Shown: positions 34,185-44,126, counted from the first letter of the stretch. The stretch is 64,000 bases of DNA from Clostridia bacterium (GCA_017516825.1 JAFXBC010000009.1:1-64000), one strand, 5' to 3'. The notes: a model not told the origin generated them from the sequence alone. Numbers and translations are program-made.

Positions 34185-34213
34185 TTGACAAGACGCAATA
34201 TATAGTGTATAAT
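34185..34213 (+). promoter_or_regulatory. Full-consensus promoter for nrdD
   Basis: TTGACA (34185-34190), 17-bp spacer, TATAAT (34208-34213) match the consensus at all 12 positions. The spacer contains an NrdR box, so repression would block RNA polymerase directly. Confidence 0.85.
34193..34208. promoter_or_regulatory. NrdR box 1
   Basis: ACGCAATATATAGTGT matches the NrdR consensus ACACWATATATWGTGT at 15 of 16 positions and lies in the promoter spacer. Confidence 0.75.
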
Positions 34214-34245
34214 GTGAATCCGACGGCACAAAATGCTGTGTGAAT

Positions 34246-34261
34246 GCACTACATCTTGTAC
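34246..34261. promoter_or_regulatory. Candidate NrdR box 2
   Basis: GCACTACATCTTGTAC keeps the core pattern and lies 53 bp (about five helical turns) centre to centre from box 1. A third partial match, TCACAATATATAGGAG at 34282-34297, overlaps the nrdD RBS and may be coincidence. Confidence 0.5.
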
Positions 34262-34303
34262 CACATTACAGAATTACAAAATCACAATATATAGGAGATG
34301 CTT

Positions 34304-36679
34304 ATGTACAACGTAGTCAAAAGAGACGGCAAGTTGGTTTCTTTCGATCTTGCCAAGATCAGCACCGCCATCCGTCAGGCATTCGACGCCTGCAACAAGC
34401 AGTATAACCCCGACGTCATCGATTTCCTTGCTCTGAAGGTTACCGCAGACTTTGCAAACAAGGTCGAGGATCAGCGCGTTTCCGTGGAGGATATTCAGGA
34501 CAGCGTTGAGACCGTTCTGATCAAGTCCGACTATGACGACGTAGCCAAGGCATACATTCTGTACCGCCGTCAGAGAGAGAAGATCCGCAACATCACCGCT
34601 ACCATGGTGGACTACAAGGACATCGTGGACAACTATCTGAACATCAACGACTGGAGAGTGAAGGAGAACTCCACCGTTACCTACTCCGTAGGCGGTCTGA
34701 TCCTCAGCAACTCCGGCGCCGTTACCGCTAACTACTGGCTTTCCGAGATCTACGACGACGAGATCGGCAACGCCCACAGAAATGCGGACATTCACATTCA
34801 CGACCTTTCCATGCTCACCGGTTACTGTGCAGGCTGGTCCCTGAAGCAGTTGATCCAGGAGGGCTTGGGCGGTGTGACCGGTAAGATCACCTCCGCACCC
34901 GCGAAGCATCTGGCAAGCCTTTGCAACCAGATGGTCAACTTCCTGGGCATTATGCAGAACGAGTGGGCAGGCGCACAGGCCTTCTCCTCCTTCGATACCT
35001 ATCTGGCGCCCTTCGTAAAGGTGGACAACCTTTCCTACGATACCGTGAAGAAGTGTATTGAGTCCTTCATTTACGGCGTGAACACCCCCAGCCGTTGGGG
35101 TACCCAGTCTCCCTTCACCAACATCACCCTTGACTGGGTGGTTCCCGCTGACCTGGCAGAGCTGAACTGCATTATCGGCGGCAAGGAAGTGGACTTCAAG
35201 TACAAGGACTGCCAGAAGGAAATGGATATGGTGAACAAGGCGTTCATCGAGATCATGATTGAAGGCGATGCCAACGGTCGTGGCTTCCAGTACCCCATCC
35301 CCACCTACTCCATCACCCGCAACTTTGACTGGTCCGATACCGAGAACAACCGTCTGTTGTTCGAGATGACCGCAAAGTACGGCACTCCCTACTTCTCCAA
35401 CTACATCAACAGCGATATGGAACCCAGCGACGTGCGCAGTATGTGCTGCAGACTCCGTCTTGACCTCCGCGAGCTCCGCAAGAAGTCCGGCGGCTTCTTC
35501 GGCAGCGGTGAGTCCACCGGTTCCGTTGGTGTCGTTACCATCAATATGCCCCGTATTGCTTACCTGGCAAAGGACGAGGAGGACTTCTACAAGCGTTTGG
35601 ATCGCTTGATGGACATCTCCGCACGCTCCCTGAAGGTAAAGAGAACGGTTATCACCAAGCTGTTGGAGGCAGGCCTGTATCCCTACACCAAGAGATACCT
35701 GGGTACCTTCAACAACCACTTCTCCACCATCGGTCTGGTCGGCATGAACGAGGCTTGCCTCAACGCCAAGTGGTTGGGTAAGAACCTCACCGATAAGGAC
35801 GCACAGAAGTTCACCAAGGACGTTCTGAACCACATGAGAGAGAGACTTTCCGACTACCAGGTAGAGTACGGCGATCTGTACAACTTGGAGGCTACTCCCG
35901 CAGAGTCCACCTCTTACCGTCTGGCTAAGCACGATTTGAAGTTCTACCCCGATATCATCACCGCAGGCGGCAAGAACGGGGAGACTCCCTATTACACCAA
36001 CAGCTCTCACCTGCCCGTTGGTTACACCGAGGACATCTTCACCGCTCTGGACGTTCAGGACGAGCTGCAGACCCTTTACACCTCCGGTACCGTATTCCAC
36101 GCCTTCCTTGGCGAGAAGCTGCCCGATTGGAAGTCTGCCGCTACCCTCATTCGTAAGATCGCAGAGAACTACAAGCTGCCTTACTATACCCTGTCCCCCA
36201 CCTACTCCGTATGTAAGAACCACGGCTATCTGGTTGGCGAACAGTTCGTTTGCCCCGAGTGCGGCGAGAAGACCGAGGTTTACAGCCGTATCACCGGTTA
36301 CTACCGTCCCATTCAGAACTGGAACGACGGTAAGGCACAGGAGTACAAGGATCGTAAGGTTTACGACATTGCAGGCTCCAAGCTGACCCACGAAGGTCCT
36401 TTGAACGTGGAAGAGACCTGTGCTTGTAAAGAGGCTCCCGCCGACAACGCAAACGACGCTGTGTTGCTGTTCACCACTGCAACCTGCCCCAACTGTAAGA
36501 TCGCTTGCACCTTGCTGGACAAGGCCGGCGTTTCCTACGAGAAGCTTCTCGCCAACGAGCATCCCGATCTGGTTGAGCAGTACGGCATCAAGCAGGCGCC
36601 CACGCTGGTAGTGATTCAGAACGGCGAGGTTTCCAAGCATATCGGCGTTTCCGACATCAAGAAGATGCTGAACGCATAA
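34304..36679 (+). CDS. nrdD: Class III (anaerobic) ribonucleotide reductase with C-terminal redoxin domain
   Basis: This 791-aa enzyme makes dNTPs from NTPs without oxygen. Order of domains: ATP-cone (about 1-95, YNVVKRDGKLVSFDLAKIST), catalytic barrel with MCCRLRLDL and GSGESTGSVGVVTINMPR, C-terminal zinc site (CKNHG...CPECG) and glycyl radical loop RITGYYRPIQNWNDGK (Gly665). After that comes an extra ~75-residue glutaredoxin/thioredoxin-like domain with CPNC (Cys728, Cys731) and APTLVVIQNGE. Typical NrdD ends before this point. The ATG at 34304 follows AGGAG by 6 bases. trxB follows 25 bp later, so an electron path NADPH-TrxB-redoxin-NrdD is likely. Confidence 0.93.
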   Translation: MYNVVKRDGKLVSFDLAKISTAIRQAFDACNKQYNPDVIDFLALKVTADFANKVEDQRVSVEDIQDSVETVLIKSDYDDVAKAYILYRRQREKIRNITATMVDYKDIVDNYLNINDWRVKENSTVTYSVGGLILSNSGAVTANYWLSEIYDDEIGNAHRNADIHIHDLSMLTGYCAGWSLKQLIQEGLGGVTGKITSAPAKHLASLCNQMVNFLGIMQNEWAGAQAFSSFDTYLAPFVKVDNLSYDTVKKCIESFIYGVNTPSRWGTQSPFTNITLDWVVPADLAELNCIIGGKEVDFKYKDCQKEMDMVNKAFIEIMIEGDANGRGFQYPIPTYSITRNFDWSDTENNRLLFEMTAKYGTPYFSNYINSDMEPSDVRSMCCRLRLDLRELRKKSGGFFGSGESTGSVGVVTINMPRIAYLAKDEEDFYKRLDRLMDISARSLKVKRTVITKLLEAGLYPYTKRYLGTFNNHFSTIGLVGMNEACLNAKWLGKNLTDKDAQKFTKDVLNHMRERLSDYQVEYGDLYNLEATPAESTSYRLAKHDLKFYPDIITAGGKNGETPYYTNSSHLPVGYTEDIFTALDVQDELQTLYTSGTVFHAFLGEKLPDWKSAATLIRKIAENYKLPYYTLSPTYSVCKNHGYLVGEQFVCPECGEKTEVYSRITGYYRPIQNWNDGKAQEYKDRKVYDIAGSKLTHEGPLNVEETCACKEAPADNANDAVLLFTTATCPNCKIACTLLDKAGVSYEKLLANEHPDLVEQYGIKQAPTLVVIQNGEVSKHIGVSDIKKMLNA

Positions 36680-36704
36680 GTACGACATAAGGGAAGAATC
36701 AAAT

Positions 36705-37613
36705 ATGTATGATTTGATCGTAATCGGCGGTGGACCTGCAGGGCTCACCGCCGCCCTGTATGCACGCAGGGCAAATAAGACAGTTTTGGTGATCGAGAAG
36801 GGCTCCTTCGGCGGGCAGATCACCTATTCTCCCAAGGTGGAAAACATTCCCGGCTTTACCGAGATCACCGGCAACGAGTTTGGCGAGAAGATGGTGGAGC
36901 AGGTGTTGGCACAGGAAGCGGACGTGGAGTGTGCAGAGGTTTTGGAGATCAAGGACGGTGTTTACAAGACCGTGGTTACCGACTCCGGAGACTTTGCCGC
37001 CAAGGCCATCGTCATTGCAACCGGTGCAAAGCATCGCCTTCTGGGCCTGCCGGGCGAGGAGAAGTACATCGGCGAAGGGATTTCCTTCTGCGCGGTGTGC
37101 GACGGTGCCTTCTACGAGGGCAAGGAGGTTGCCGTCATCGGCGGCGGAAACTCCGCTTTGCAGGAGGCCATTTTGCTGGCGGATCTGGCTAAGAAGGTCA
37201 CCGTGGTGCAGAACCTTGATTTCCTGACCGGGGAAAAGAAGCTTCAGGACAAGCTGGCCACCAAGTCCAACGTGGAAGTGATTCTTGGCACCGTGGTGGA
37301 TAGCTTCATCGGCGGGGAGTCCCTTGAAGGGATCCGCATCCGCAAGGAAGCTGACGGTACGGTAAGGGATCTGATGGTGGACGGCGTGTTCGTTGCCATC
37401 GGGTTGGTACCCCAGAACGAGGTGTTCGCAGGGTTGGTTCCCTTGGGCGGTCGGGGCTACATCATTTCCGGTGAAGATTGCTTGACGGGAAAGGAAGGCG
37501 TGTTTGCCGCCGGGGACTGCCGTACGAAGGCGATCCGACAGGTGACCACCGCCGTGGCTGACGGTGCTGTTGCCGCTTTGGCGGCCTGCGCGTACGCGGA
37601 TAATATTCAATAA
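36705..37613 (+). CDS. trxB: Thioredoxin reductase
   Basis: This 302-aa flavoprotein passes electrons from NAD(P)H to a redoxin. The FAD motif is IGGGPAGLTAALYARRA (residues 7-23), the redox pair CAVCD (Cys129, Cys132), the NAD(P)H motif VIGGGNSALQEA (about 143-154) and the C-terminal FAD motif VFAAGDCRTKAIRQVTTAV. It lies 25 bp after nrdD, whose C-terminal redoxin domain is its likely substrate. RBS AAGGGAAG upstream. Confidence 0.93.
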   Translation: MYDLIVIGGGPAGLTAALYARRANKTVLVIEKGSFGGQITYSPKVENIPGFTEITGNEFGEKMVEQVLAQEADVECAEVLEIKDGVYKTVVTDSGDFAAKAIVIATGAKHRLLGLPGEEKYIGEGISFCAVCDGAFYEGKEVAVIGGGNSALQEAILLADLAKKVTVVQNLDFLTGEKKLQDKLATKSNVEVILGTVVDSFIGGESLEGIRIRKEADGTVRDLMVDGVFVAIGLVPQNEVFAGLVPLGGRGYIISGEDCLTGKEGVFAAGDCRTKAIRQVTTAVADGAVAALAACAYADNIQ

Positions 37614-37620
37614 AAACAAG

Positions 37621-37658
37621 ACGAGAGGGAAACTTTTTGAAAAAAGCTTCCCTCTCGT
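37621..37658 (+). terminator. Hairpin terminator after trxB
   Basis: ACGAGAGGGAA (37621-37631) pairs with TTCCCTCTCGT (37648-37658); the inner bases can pair further (CTTTTT with AAAAAG). A second T/A-rich near-palindrome follows to about 37700. Confidence 0.65.
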
Positions 37659-37734
37659 GCTCTCTCTTCAAAAACTTTTCTCTTGAAAAATTCTTAAAAA
37701 GTAGGTTTTCTTTGGGGTACATAATCGTTCTTAT

Positions 37735-38136
37735 TTACTTACGCGTATTCTCTTGGCCGCGGTATACGACGAACTTGCAGAACAGGAACTCCAAAACGAA
37801 GTTGGCAAGCATGGTCACGATCAGAATCAGAAAATCGTTGACGCCGTTTGCTTCCGCAAGGTCGCCAAGATAGGTGGACAAGGGAGTAAATACCAGATAG
37901 AATCCGAACACCTTTGCCATGGCCACCGGTACGTTGGCGGCGGACTGGAAGGTATAGCGGCGATTCAAGGTGAAATTCCACAGGATGGACAGCACCAGGG
38001 AGACCAGATACGGGATCCAATAGGTCTTGATAAAGATCTCCAGCAGTGCAAAGGTTCCCACTTGGATGACCCCTGCGGAAACGGAAAACAAGGTAAACTT
38101 CAAGGCCTGGAGGAAGTTCTTTTTGGAATCCTTCAT
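37735..38136 (-). CDS. GtrA family membrane protein
   Basis: This 133-aa protein has four membrane segments and the GtrA pattern: FTLFSVSAGVIQVGTFALLE near the N-terminus, WNFTLNRRYTFQ in the middle and ANFVLEFLFCKFVVYR at the end. GtrA-like proteins are thought to help move polyprenyl-linked sugars across the membrane. It is the last gene of the arginine cluster, 9 bp after argF, but there is no functional link that I can see. Confidence 0.85.
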   Translation of the reverse strand: MKDSKKNFLQALKFTLFSVSAGVIQVGTFALLEIFIKTYWIPYLVSLVLSILWNFTLNRRYTFQSAANVPVAMAKVFGFYLVFTPLSTYLGDLAEANGVNDFLILIVTMLANFVLEFLFCKFVVYRGQENTRK

Positions 38137-38145
38137 AGCGGTACC

Positions 38146-39135
38146 TCACTCGGCAAGCGTTGCGGCCATAACGGCCTTGATGGTATGCATACGGTTTTCC
38201 GCCTCGTCGAAGACGATGGAGGCTTCTCCCTCGAAGACTTCGTGGGTGACCTCCATGCAGTCGATGCCGAACTTCTCGTAGATCTGCATTCCTACCTCGG
38301 TGTTCAGGTCGTGGAAGGCGGGCAGACAGTGCATAAAGCGGCACTGAGGGCCTGCGATAGCCATCAGCTCCCCTGTGATACGGTAGGGAGACAGATCCTT
38401 GATCCGCTGTTCCCAAACCGCCTCGGGCTCACCCATGGAGACCCAAACGTCGGTATACAGCACGTGGGCGCCCTTGACGGCTTCCTTGGGGTCGGTGATG
38501 AAGGACAGGGTGGCGCCGGTCTCCTTTGCCACCTCGGCACAGGCATCGCGGAGTTCCTCTGCGGGGAAATAGGCCTCGGGAGAGCAGGCAACGAAGTCCA
38601 TGCCCATCTTGGCACAGCCTACCATCAAAGAGTTGCCCATGTTATAGCGGGCGTCGCCCAGGTAGACCAGCTTCTTCCCTTTCAGTGCTCCGAAATGCTC
38701 ACGAATGGTGAGGAAATCGGCAAGGATCTGGGTGGGGTGGAACTCGTTGGTCAGCCCGTTCCACACGGGAACGCCTGCGTATTTGGCAAGGTCTTCCACG
38801 ATCTCCTGGCCGTAGCCTCGGTATTCGATACCGTCAAACATTCTGCCGAGAACTCTTGCGGTGTCGGCGATGCTTTCCTTCTTGCCCATCTGAGAGCTTT
38901 TGGGATCCAGATAGGTGACGTGCATTCCCAGGTCGTAGCCTGCAACCTCGAAGCTGCAACGGGTGCGGGTGCTGGTCTTTTCGAACAGCAGAGCGATGTT
39001 CTTCCCCTCGCAAAGGCGGTGGGGCACACCGTTTTTCTTCTTTGCCTTCAGGTCTGCGGCCAAATCCAGGAGGTAGCCGATCTCCTCGGGGGTGAAATCA
39101 AGAAGCTTCAAAAAGCTTTTCCCTTTGAAATTCAT
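38146..39135 (-). CDS. argF: Ornithine carbamoyltransferase
   Basis: OTC joins ornithine and carbamoyl phosphate to citrulline. The 329-aa protein has the carbamoyl-phosphate loop [15 protein letters not shown] (about residues 48-62), [12 protein letters not shown], the ornithine-site [10 protein letters not shown] and HCLPAFHD near the C-terminus, followed by [20 protein letters not shown]. The ATG at 39135 follows AGGGGG by 6 bases. Being behind the argG-argH-transporter genes, an anabolic role is more likely than the deiminase pathway. Confidence 0.95.
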   Translation of the reverse strand: MNFKGKSFLKLLDFTPEEIGYLLDLAADLKAKKKNGVPHRLCEGKNIALLFEKTSTRTRCSFEVAGYDLGMHVTYLDPKSSQMGKKESIADTARVLGRMFDGIEYRGYGQEIVEDLAKYAGVPVWNGLTNEFHPTQILADFLTIREHFGALKGKKLVYLGDARYNMGNSLMVGCAKMGMDFVACSPEAYFPAEELRDACAEVAKETGATLSFITDPKEAVKGAHVLYTDVWVSMGEPEAVWEQRIKDLSPYRITGELMAIAGPQCRFMHCLPAFHDLNTEVGMQIYEKFGIDCMEVTHEVFEGEASIVFDEAENRMHTIKAVMAATLAE

Positions 39136-39149
39136 ATATGACCCCCTGC

Positions 39150-39890
39150 TCAAAGCACTTTGGATAGGAAGGTCTTGAGACGATCGGTCTGAGGATTGCC
39201 GAACAGCTCCTCGGGGGTGTTCTCCTCGGCTACCACGCCGTCGTCCAGGAAGATCACACGGTTGGCCACCTCGCGGGCGAAGTTCATCTCGTGGGTCACC
39301 ACCACCATGGTCATGCCCATGTGGGCCAGTTCCTTCATAACGTCCAGCACCTCCCCTACCATTTCCGGGTCAAGGGCGGAGGTGGGCTCGTCAAACAGCA
39401 TCACGTCGGGCTCCATACACAAAGCGCGGACGATGGCCACACGCTGTTTCTGACCGCCGGAAAGCTGGTTGGGATAGGAATCCGCTCTATCGGCAAGGCC
39501 GACACGGGCAAGGAGTGCCATGGCTTTTTCCTCGGCTTCCTCCTTGGGGATCTTCTTCAGCATCATGGGGGCCAGGGTAAGGTTTTTGAGAACGGTGTAA
39601 TGGGGGAACAGGTTGAACTGCTGGAACACCATGCCCATTTTTTGGCGATGGAGGTTCAGATCCACCTTTGCGTTGGTGAGGTCTTCCCCTTCGAAATAGA
39701 TGCAACCGCCGGTGGGGATCTCCAGCATATTGAGGCAACGCAGGAAGGTGGATTTACCGGAGCCGGAGGCACCGATGACGCAGACCACGTCGCCCTTGTT
39801 GATATCCACGTCGATTCCCTTGAGAACGGCGGTTTTATCGAAGTCTTTCTTGAGACCTCTGACACGGATGATCGTTTCTTTATTTTCCAT
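39150..39890 (-). CDS. Polar amino acid ABC transporter, ATP-binding protein
   Basis: This 246-aa GlnQ/HisP-type ATPase has Walker [10 protein letters not shown] (about residues 40-48), signature [15 protein letters not shown], Walker [16 protein letters not shown] and the switch His in [10 protein letters not shown]. The ATG at 39890 overlaps the permease stop by 11 nt; the AAGGAGG is 13 bases upstream, longer than usual. Its place among arg genes suggests arginine or another basic amino acid as the substrate. Confidence 0.93.
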   Translation of the reverse strand: MENKETIIRVRGLKKDFDKTAVLKGIDVDINKGDVVCVIGASGSGKSTFLRCLNMLEIPTGGCIYFEGEDLTNAKVDLNLHRQKMGMVFQQFNLFPHYTVLKNLTLAPMMLKKIPKEEAEEKAMALLARVGLADRADSYPNQLSGGQKQRVAIVRALCMEPDVMLFDEPTSALDPEMVGEVLDVMKELAHMGMTMVVVTHEMNFAREVANRVIFLDDGVVAEENTPEELFGNPQTDRLKTFLSKVL

Positions 39891-40566
39891 CGCTCTTACG
39901 CAACCTCCTTTCAAAGATCGAGAGAAGCTTGGTCATGATGACCACCATCACCAGGTAGACCAAAGCCAGCAGAATGATGGGGTTGACGGCGTCGAAGGTG
40001 GTGTTACGGATGTTGGTAGCCGCCTTGGTGATGTCCACCACGGCCACGTAGCCGGCAACGGAGGTCTCCTTCAGCAGGGCGATACACTCGTTACCGATGG
40101 CGGGCAGAATGTTTTTGATGGCCTGGGGCAGGATGATCTTTGCCATGGCCTGGCCTTTGGAAAGACCCAAGCTTCTGGCCGCTTCCATTTGCCCTTTATC
40201 CACGGCGCCGATACCGCTTCGGATCAGCTCTGCCATGTAGGCGCCGGAGTTGATACCAAAGGCCACGATGGCAACGGGAACGCCGTCTTTTGCGGAAACG
40301 AAAATGATGTAGAAGAACACCAACAGCAATACGGTGACGGGGATACCGCGGATGACGGTGGTGTAGAGATCGCAGATCCAGTTGACGATGCGAAGCTTTT
40401 TGTTGCCTTCGGCAAAGTATTTTGCAATGGCGATGATACCGCCGATGATCACACCGATGAGCAAGGCGCCCAGGGTGATGAGCAGGGTGTTGCCGAGACC
40501 TTCCAGAAGCCACAGGTAGCGGTCGTCCTCCAAGAAGGTGTCTTGCAATTTATCAAACCAATTCAT
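39880..40566 (-). CDS. Polar amino acid ABC transporter, permease
   Basis: This 228-aa HisM/GlnP-type permease has about five membrane segments. The start of the transporter domain reads [20 protein letters not shown], and the EAA loop is in [20 protein letters not shown] (about residues 145-164). It is followed by its ATPase with an overlap and preceded by the binding protein 83 bp away. Confidence 0.92.
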   Translation of the reverse strand: MNWFDKLQDTFLEDDRYLWLLEGLGNTLLITLGALLIGVIIGGIIAIAKYFAEGNKKLRIVNWICDLYTTVIRGIPVTVLLLVFFYIIFVSAKDGVPVAIVAFGINSGAYMAELIRSGIGAVDKGQMEAARSLGLSKGQAMAKIILPQAIKNILPAIGNECIALLKETSVAGYVAVVDITKAATNIRNTTFDAVNPIILLALVYLVMVVIMTKLLSIFERRLRKSDGK

Positions 40567-40648
40567 TGAAATATTCCTTAAATCGATACTGTGATGAAAC
40601 CCAAGCGGCTCCGCAGAGACTGCGGAGCTGCTTGTAACTTACATTTGG

Positions 40649-41413
40649 TTAGGGCTTGAAGTAGGTCTCGTTGTAGTTTGCGAAGATCTCTTCAACGGTG
40701 CCGTCGTCGATGAGCTTGGTGAGGATCTTATCGATCTCTGCAACCAGGTCCTCGGAGCCGAAGGCAAATGCGAATGCGTAGGGCTCGGTGGTCATCTCTT
40801 CATCCAGGATCACGAGGCCGTCGCCTTCTTCTACCATCTGGATAGCGGTGAGGTTGTCAACGACCCATGCGTCTACCTTGCCGGTGGTGAGAGCTGCCTT
40901 AGCGTCTGCGTTAGCGTTGAAAGCCTGTACGTTGTATCCGGCCTCCTTACAGCCTTCGTCGGCGGTGGTACCGGTCTGAACGGAAACGGACTTGCCTTCC
41001 AGATCAGCCTTGCCCTTGATGTCGCTGCCTTCCTTGACTACGATGACCTGAGCGGCTTCATAGTAGGGAACGGTGAAGAGCATGTTTTCCTTACGTTCGT
41101 CGTTTGCGGTGATGCCGGACATACCGCAGTCGTACTTAGCGGACTGGATACCTACAAGAACGGTGTCGAAGTCCATCTGGACGATCTCCAATTCCACACC
41201 CAGCTCTTTGCAGATCAGGTTCATGATGTCAACCTCAATGCCAACGACCTTGTCACCCTCAAGGGTCTCAAAGGGAGGGAAATCGGGGCTGGTAGCGATC
41301 ACAAGCTTGCCTGCTTCTTTTACTTCCTCCAGGGTCTTACCCTTGGCGCCGCAACCGGTAAACATGGTCAGGGTCATAATGGCACAGAGTGCCAGAGCGA
41401 TAAACTTTTTCAT
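40649..41413 (-). CDS. Amino acid ABC transporter substrate-binding lipoprotein
   Basis: This 254-aa extracellular family 3 binding protein has a lipoprotein signal peptide with lipobox TGC (Cys21). Ligand-site features are LVIATSPDFPPFE, GIEVDIMNLICKELG and YDCGMSGITANDERKE with the conserved Arg that grips the amino-acid carboxylate. The gene starts 2 bp after the argH stop, tying it to arginine metabolism; basic amino acids are the most probable ligands. Confidence 0.92.
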   Translation of the reverse strand: MKKFIALALCAIMTLTMFTGCGAKGKTLEEVKEAGKLVIATSPDFPPFETLEGDKVVGIEVDIMNLICKELGVELEIVQMDFDTVLVGIQSAKYDCGMSGITANDERKENMLFTVPYYEAAQVIVVKEGSDIKGKADLEGKSVSVQTGTTADEGCKEAGYNVQAFNANADAKAALTTGKVDAWVVDNLTAIQMVEEGDGLVILDEEMTTEPYAFAFAFGSEDLVAEIDKILTKLIDDGTVEEIFANYNETYFKP

Positions 41414-41415
41414 GG

Positions 41416-42801
41416 TCAGATTCCTTTCGTTTTTAAAAATTCATTAAAATCGGTGAGTTGTTTTTCCACGGAAGCGTAGCCTGTTGCGCCTTCGGAAATA
41501 CGCTTGGCGACGCAGGTCTTTAAGGAGATCTCCTCAAAGAGATCCTCCTCAAAGAGGGTGGAATAGCTTTTATATGCTTCCAAAGGGAGATCCTCTAAGA
41601 CGGTTCCCTTTGCAATGCAATCGGATACGATGGAGCCTACGGTCTTGTAGGCGGTACGGAAGGGCATGCCGCGTTTGGTGAGGTAGTCGGCCAGGTCGGT
41701 GGCATTGATGAAGCCACGCTGAGCGGCTCGGTACATATGCTCACTCTTTACCCGCATGGTTCGGATCATGGGAGCGAAGATCTCCAGGCATCGGGCAACT
41801 GTCTCCGTAGCGTCGAAGAGAGATTCCTTATCCTCCTGCATATCCTTGTTATACGCCAGAGGCAATCCCTTCAGCATGGTGAGGGTTCCCATCAGGTCGC
41901 CGTAGACACGGCCGGTCTTCCCTCTTACCAGCTCTGCCATATCGGAATTCTTCTTCTGGGGCATGATGGAGGAGCCTGTGGTGTAGGCGTCGTCCAGCTC
42001 CACGTAGGAGAACTCCCAGCTTGACCAGAGGATGACCTCCTCGGAGAAGCGGGACAGGTGCATCATGATGACAGAGAAGGCGGAGAGCAGCTCCACGCAG
42101 AAGTCTCTGTCGGACACGGCGTCGATGCTGTTTCTTGCGTAATCGTCAAAGCCTAAGGCCTTAGCCGTCATGGTGCGGGAGATGGGATAGGTGGTGCCTG
42201 CCAAGGCGCAAGCGCCCAGGGGAGAAACGTTCATCCGTTTGACTGCGTCCTCCACACGGGAGAGGTCCCGGCGGAACATCTCGGCGTAGGCCAGCAGATG
42301 GTGGGCAAATACGATGGGCTGGGCTCTCTGCAGGTGGGTGTAGCCCGGCATGATGTCGTATTTGTGTTCTTCCGCTACGGTGACGATGGCGTGGATGAGA
42401 TCCAGAAGAAGCTCTTGGATCTGACCGCACTTCCCTCTCATGTACAATCGCATATCCACCGCTACCTGGTCGTTTCGGCTTCTTGCGGTATGTAATTTTT
42501 TGCCCAGGTCTCCGATACGCTTGGTCAGCACGGATTCCACGAACATATGGATGTCCTCGGCGTTCATATCGATGGGAAGCTCTCCCGTTCCGATATCCCC
42601 AAGGATCTGCTCCAAAGCGGCGATGATCTCGTCTGCCTCGGCGGCGGTCAGGATCCCCACCTCGGCAAGCATAGCCGCGTGTGCCATGGAGCCTTTGATA
42701 TCCTCCTTGTACATCCTTGAATCGACGTGGATGGAGGAATTGAAATCATCGGCGAGGGCACTGGTTTGTCCGGCGGTTCTTCCCGCCCACATTTTTTCCA
42801 T
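41416..42801 (-). CDS. argH: Argininosuccinate lyase
   Basis: ArgH splits argininosuccinate into arginine and fumarate. The 461-aa protein shows the fumarase-superfamily signature GSSIMPQKKNSDMAELVRGK (about residues 278-297), the catalytic His region GYTHLQRAQPIVFAHHL and the N-terminal WAGRTAGQTSALADDFNSSI. It is 22 bp downstream of argG and directly upstream of the binding-protein gene. Confidence 0.97.
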   Translation of the reverse strand: MEKMWAGRTAGQTSALADDFNSSIHVDSRMYKEDIKGSMAHAAMLAEVGILTAAEADEIIAALEQILGDIGTGELPIDMNAEDIHMFVESVLTKRIGDLGKKLHTARSRNDQVAVDMRLYMRGKCGQIQELLLDLIHAIVTVAEEHKYDIMPGYTHLQRAQPIVFAHHLLAYAEMFRRDLSRVEDAVKRMNVSPLGACALAGTTYPISRTMTAKALGFDDYARNSIDAVSDRDFCVELLSAFSVIMMHLSRFSEEVILWSSWEFSYVELDDAYTTGSSIMPQKKNSDMAELVRGKTGRVYGDLMGTLTMLKGLPLAYNKDMQEDKESLFDATETVARCLEIFAPMIRTMRVKSEHMYRAAQRGFINATDLADYLTKRGMPFRTAYKTVGSIVSDCIAKGTVLEDLPLEAYKSYSTLFEEDLFEEISLKTCVAKRISEGATGYASVEKQLTDFNEFLKTKGI

Positions 42802-42823
42802 AGAGTAAACCTTAGTGCGATAC

Positions 42824-44047
42824 TTATTTGTTGTTCTTGGCGTCTACCATTGCCTGCACCTTGATGGGCAGACCGTAGAGGTTGATGAAGCCTGCGGAAT
42901 CCTTCTGGTCGTAATCGCTTTCGCCGAAGGTGGCGATCTCCTCGCTGTACAGGGAGTAATCGCTCCACACGCCTGCGTTGATGACGTTGCCCTTGTAGAG
43001 CTTCAGTCTTACCTTACCGGTAACCTTCTCCTGGGTCTTATCCACGAAGGCGCTGAGAGCCTCGCGGAGGGGGGTGAACCACTGGCCGTTGTAAACCAGC
43101 TCGGCGAAGGTGATGGAAAGCTTCTGCTTTTCGTGCATGGTCATCTTATCCAGGCAGATGGTCTCCAACACGTTGTGAGCCTTGTAGAGGATGGTTCCGC
43201 CGGGAGTTTCGTACACGCCGCGGCACTTCATGCCAACCAAACGGTTTTCCACGATATCAATGAGACCGATACCATTCTTGCCGCCCAACTCGTTGAGGGC
43301 AAGGATGATGTTCTTTGCGGACATCTTCTCGCCGTTCAAGGCTACGGGAATGCCCTGCTCAAAATCCAGGGTGATGTAGGTAGGTTCATCGGGAGCCTGC
43401 AAGGGAGAAACGCCCATTTCCAGGAAGCCGGGCTTTTCGTACAGAGGCTCGTTGCCGGTATCCTCCAGGTCCATACCCTCGTGGGACAGGTGCCACAGGT
43501 TCTTATCCTTGGAGTAGTTGGTCTCACGGTTGATCTTCAAGGGAACGTTGTGAGCCTCGGCGTAGTCGATCTCCTCCTCACGGGATTTGATGTCCCATTC
43601 TCTCCAGGGAGCGATGATGGGCATATTGGGGGCGAAGTGCTTGATGGTCAGCTCAAAACGGACCTGGTCATTACCCTTGCCGGTACAGCCGTGGCAGATA
43701 GCGTCGGCACCCTCCTTGAGGGCAACGTCTACCAGACCCTTAGCGATACAGGGGCGGGCGTGGCTGGTACCCAGGAGGTACTCCTCGTAGACGGCACCTG
43801 CTTTTACGCAGGGGATGATGTACTCGTCCACGTACTCGTCGGTGAGATCCAGGACGTACAGCTTGGAAGCACCGGTCTTAAGAGCCTTTTCCTCCAGGCC
43901 CTCCAGCTCGTCTGCCTGGCCAACGTTACCGGAAACGGCGATGACCTCACAGTTGTTGTAGTTTTCCTTCAGCCACGGAATGATGATAGAGGTATCCAGA
44001 CCGCCGGAGTAGGCCAAGACTACCTTCTTGATGTTTTCTTTGTTCAT
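42824..44047 (-). CDS. argG: Argininosuccinate synthase
   Basis: ArgG condenses citrulline and aspartate with ATP. The 407-aa protein has the PP-loop [12 protein letters not shown] (residues 13-24), [13 protein letters not shown] and the Asp/citrulline site residues further on. It is the first gene of the argG-argH-SBP-permease-ATPase-argF-gtrA run and has a full-consensus promoter upstream. Confidence 0.97.
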   Translation of the reverse strand: MNKENIKKVVLAYSGGLDTSIIIPWLKENYNNCEVIAVSGNVGQADELEGLEEKALKTGASKLYVLDLTDEYVDEYIIPCVKAGAVYEEYLLGTSHARPCIAKGLVDVALKEGADAICHGCTGKGNDQVRFELTIKHFAPNMPIIAPWREWDIKSREEEIDYAEAHNVPLKINRETNYSKDKNLWHLSHEGMDLEDTGNEPLYEKPGFLEMGVSPLQAPDEPTYITLDFEQGIPVALNGEKMSAKNIILALNELGGKNGIGLIDIVENRLVGMKCRGVYETPGGTILYKAHNVLETICLDKMTMHEKQKLSITFAELVYNGQWFTPLREALSAFVDKTQEKVTGKVRLKLYKGNVINAGVWSDYSLYSEEIATFGESDYDQKDSAGFINLYGLPIKVQAMVDAKNNK

Positions 44048-44097
44048 GTTTGCTGCTCGATTCTGTATAAATATTCTTGATTTCTGGTGTTGTATGC

Positions 44098-44126
44098 ATT
44101 ATACACTTATTTTTATACATTGTCAA
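44098..44126 (-). promoter_or_regulatory. Full-consensus promoter of the arginine operon
   Basis: Minus-strand TTGACA (44126-44121), 17-bp spacer, TATAAT (44103-44098). The spacer and -10 contain ATGTATAAAAATAAG and TGTATAATGCATACA, which loosely resemble ArgR boxes of Bacillus; the operator call is tentative. Confidence 0.75.

Noticed and set aside
34274..36823. 849-codon open frame opposite nrdD
   Set aside because: NrdD has complete catalytic motifs and an RBS; the antisense frame is open because of codon bias and encodes low-complexity Val/Gly/Leu sequence.
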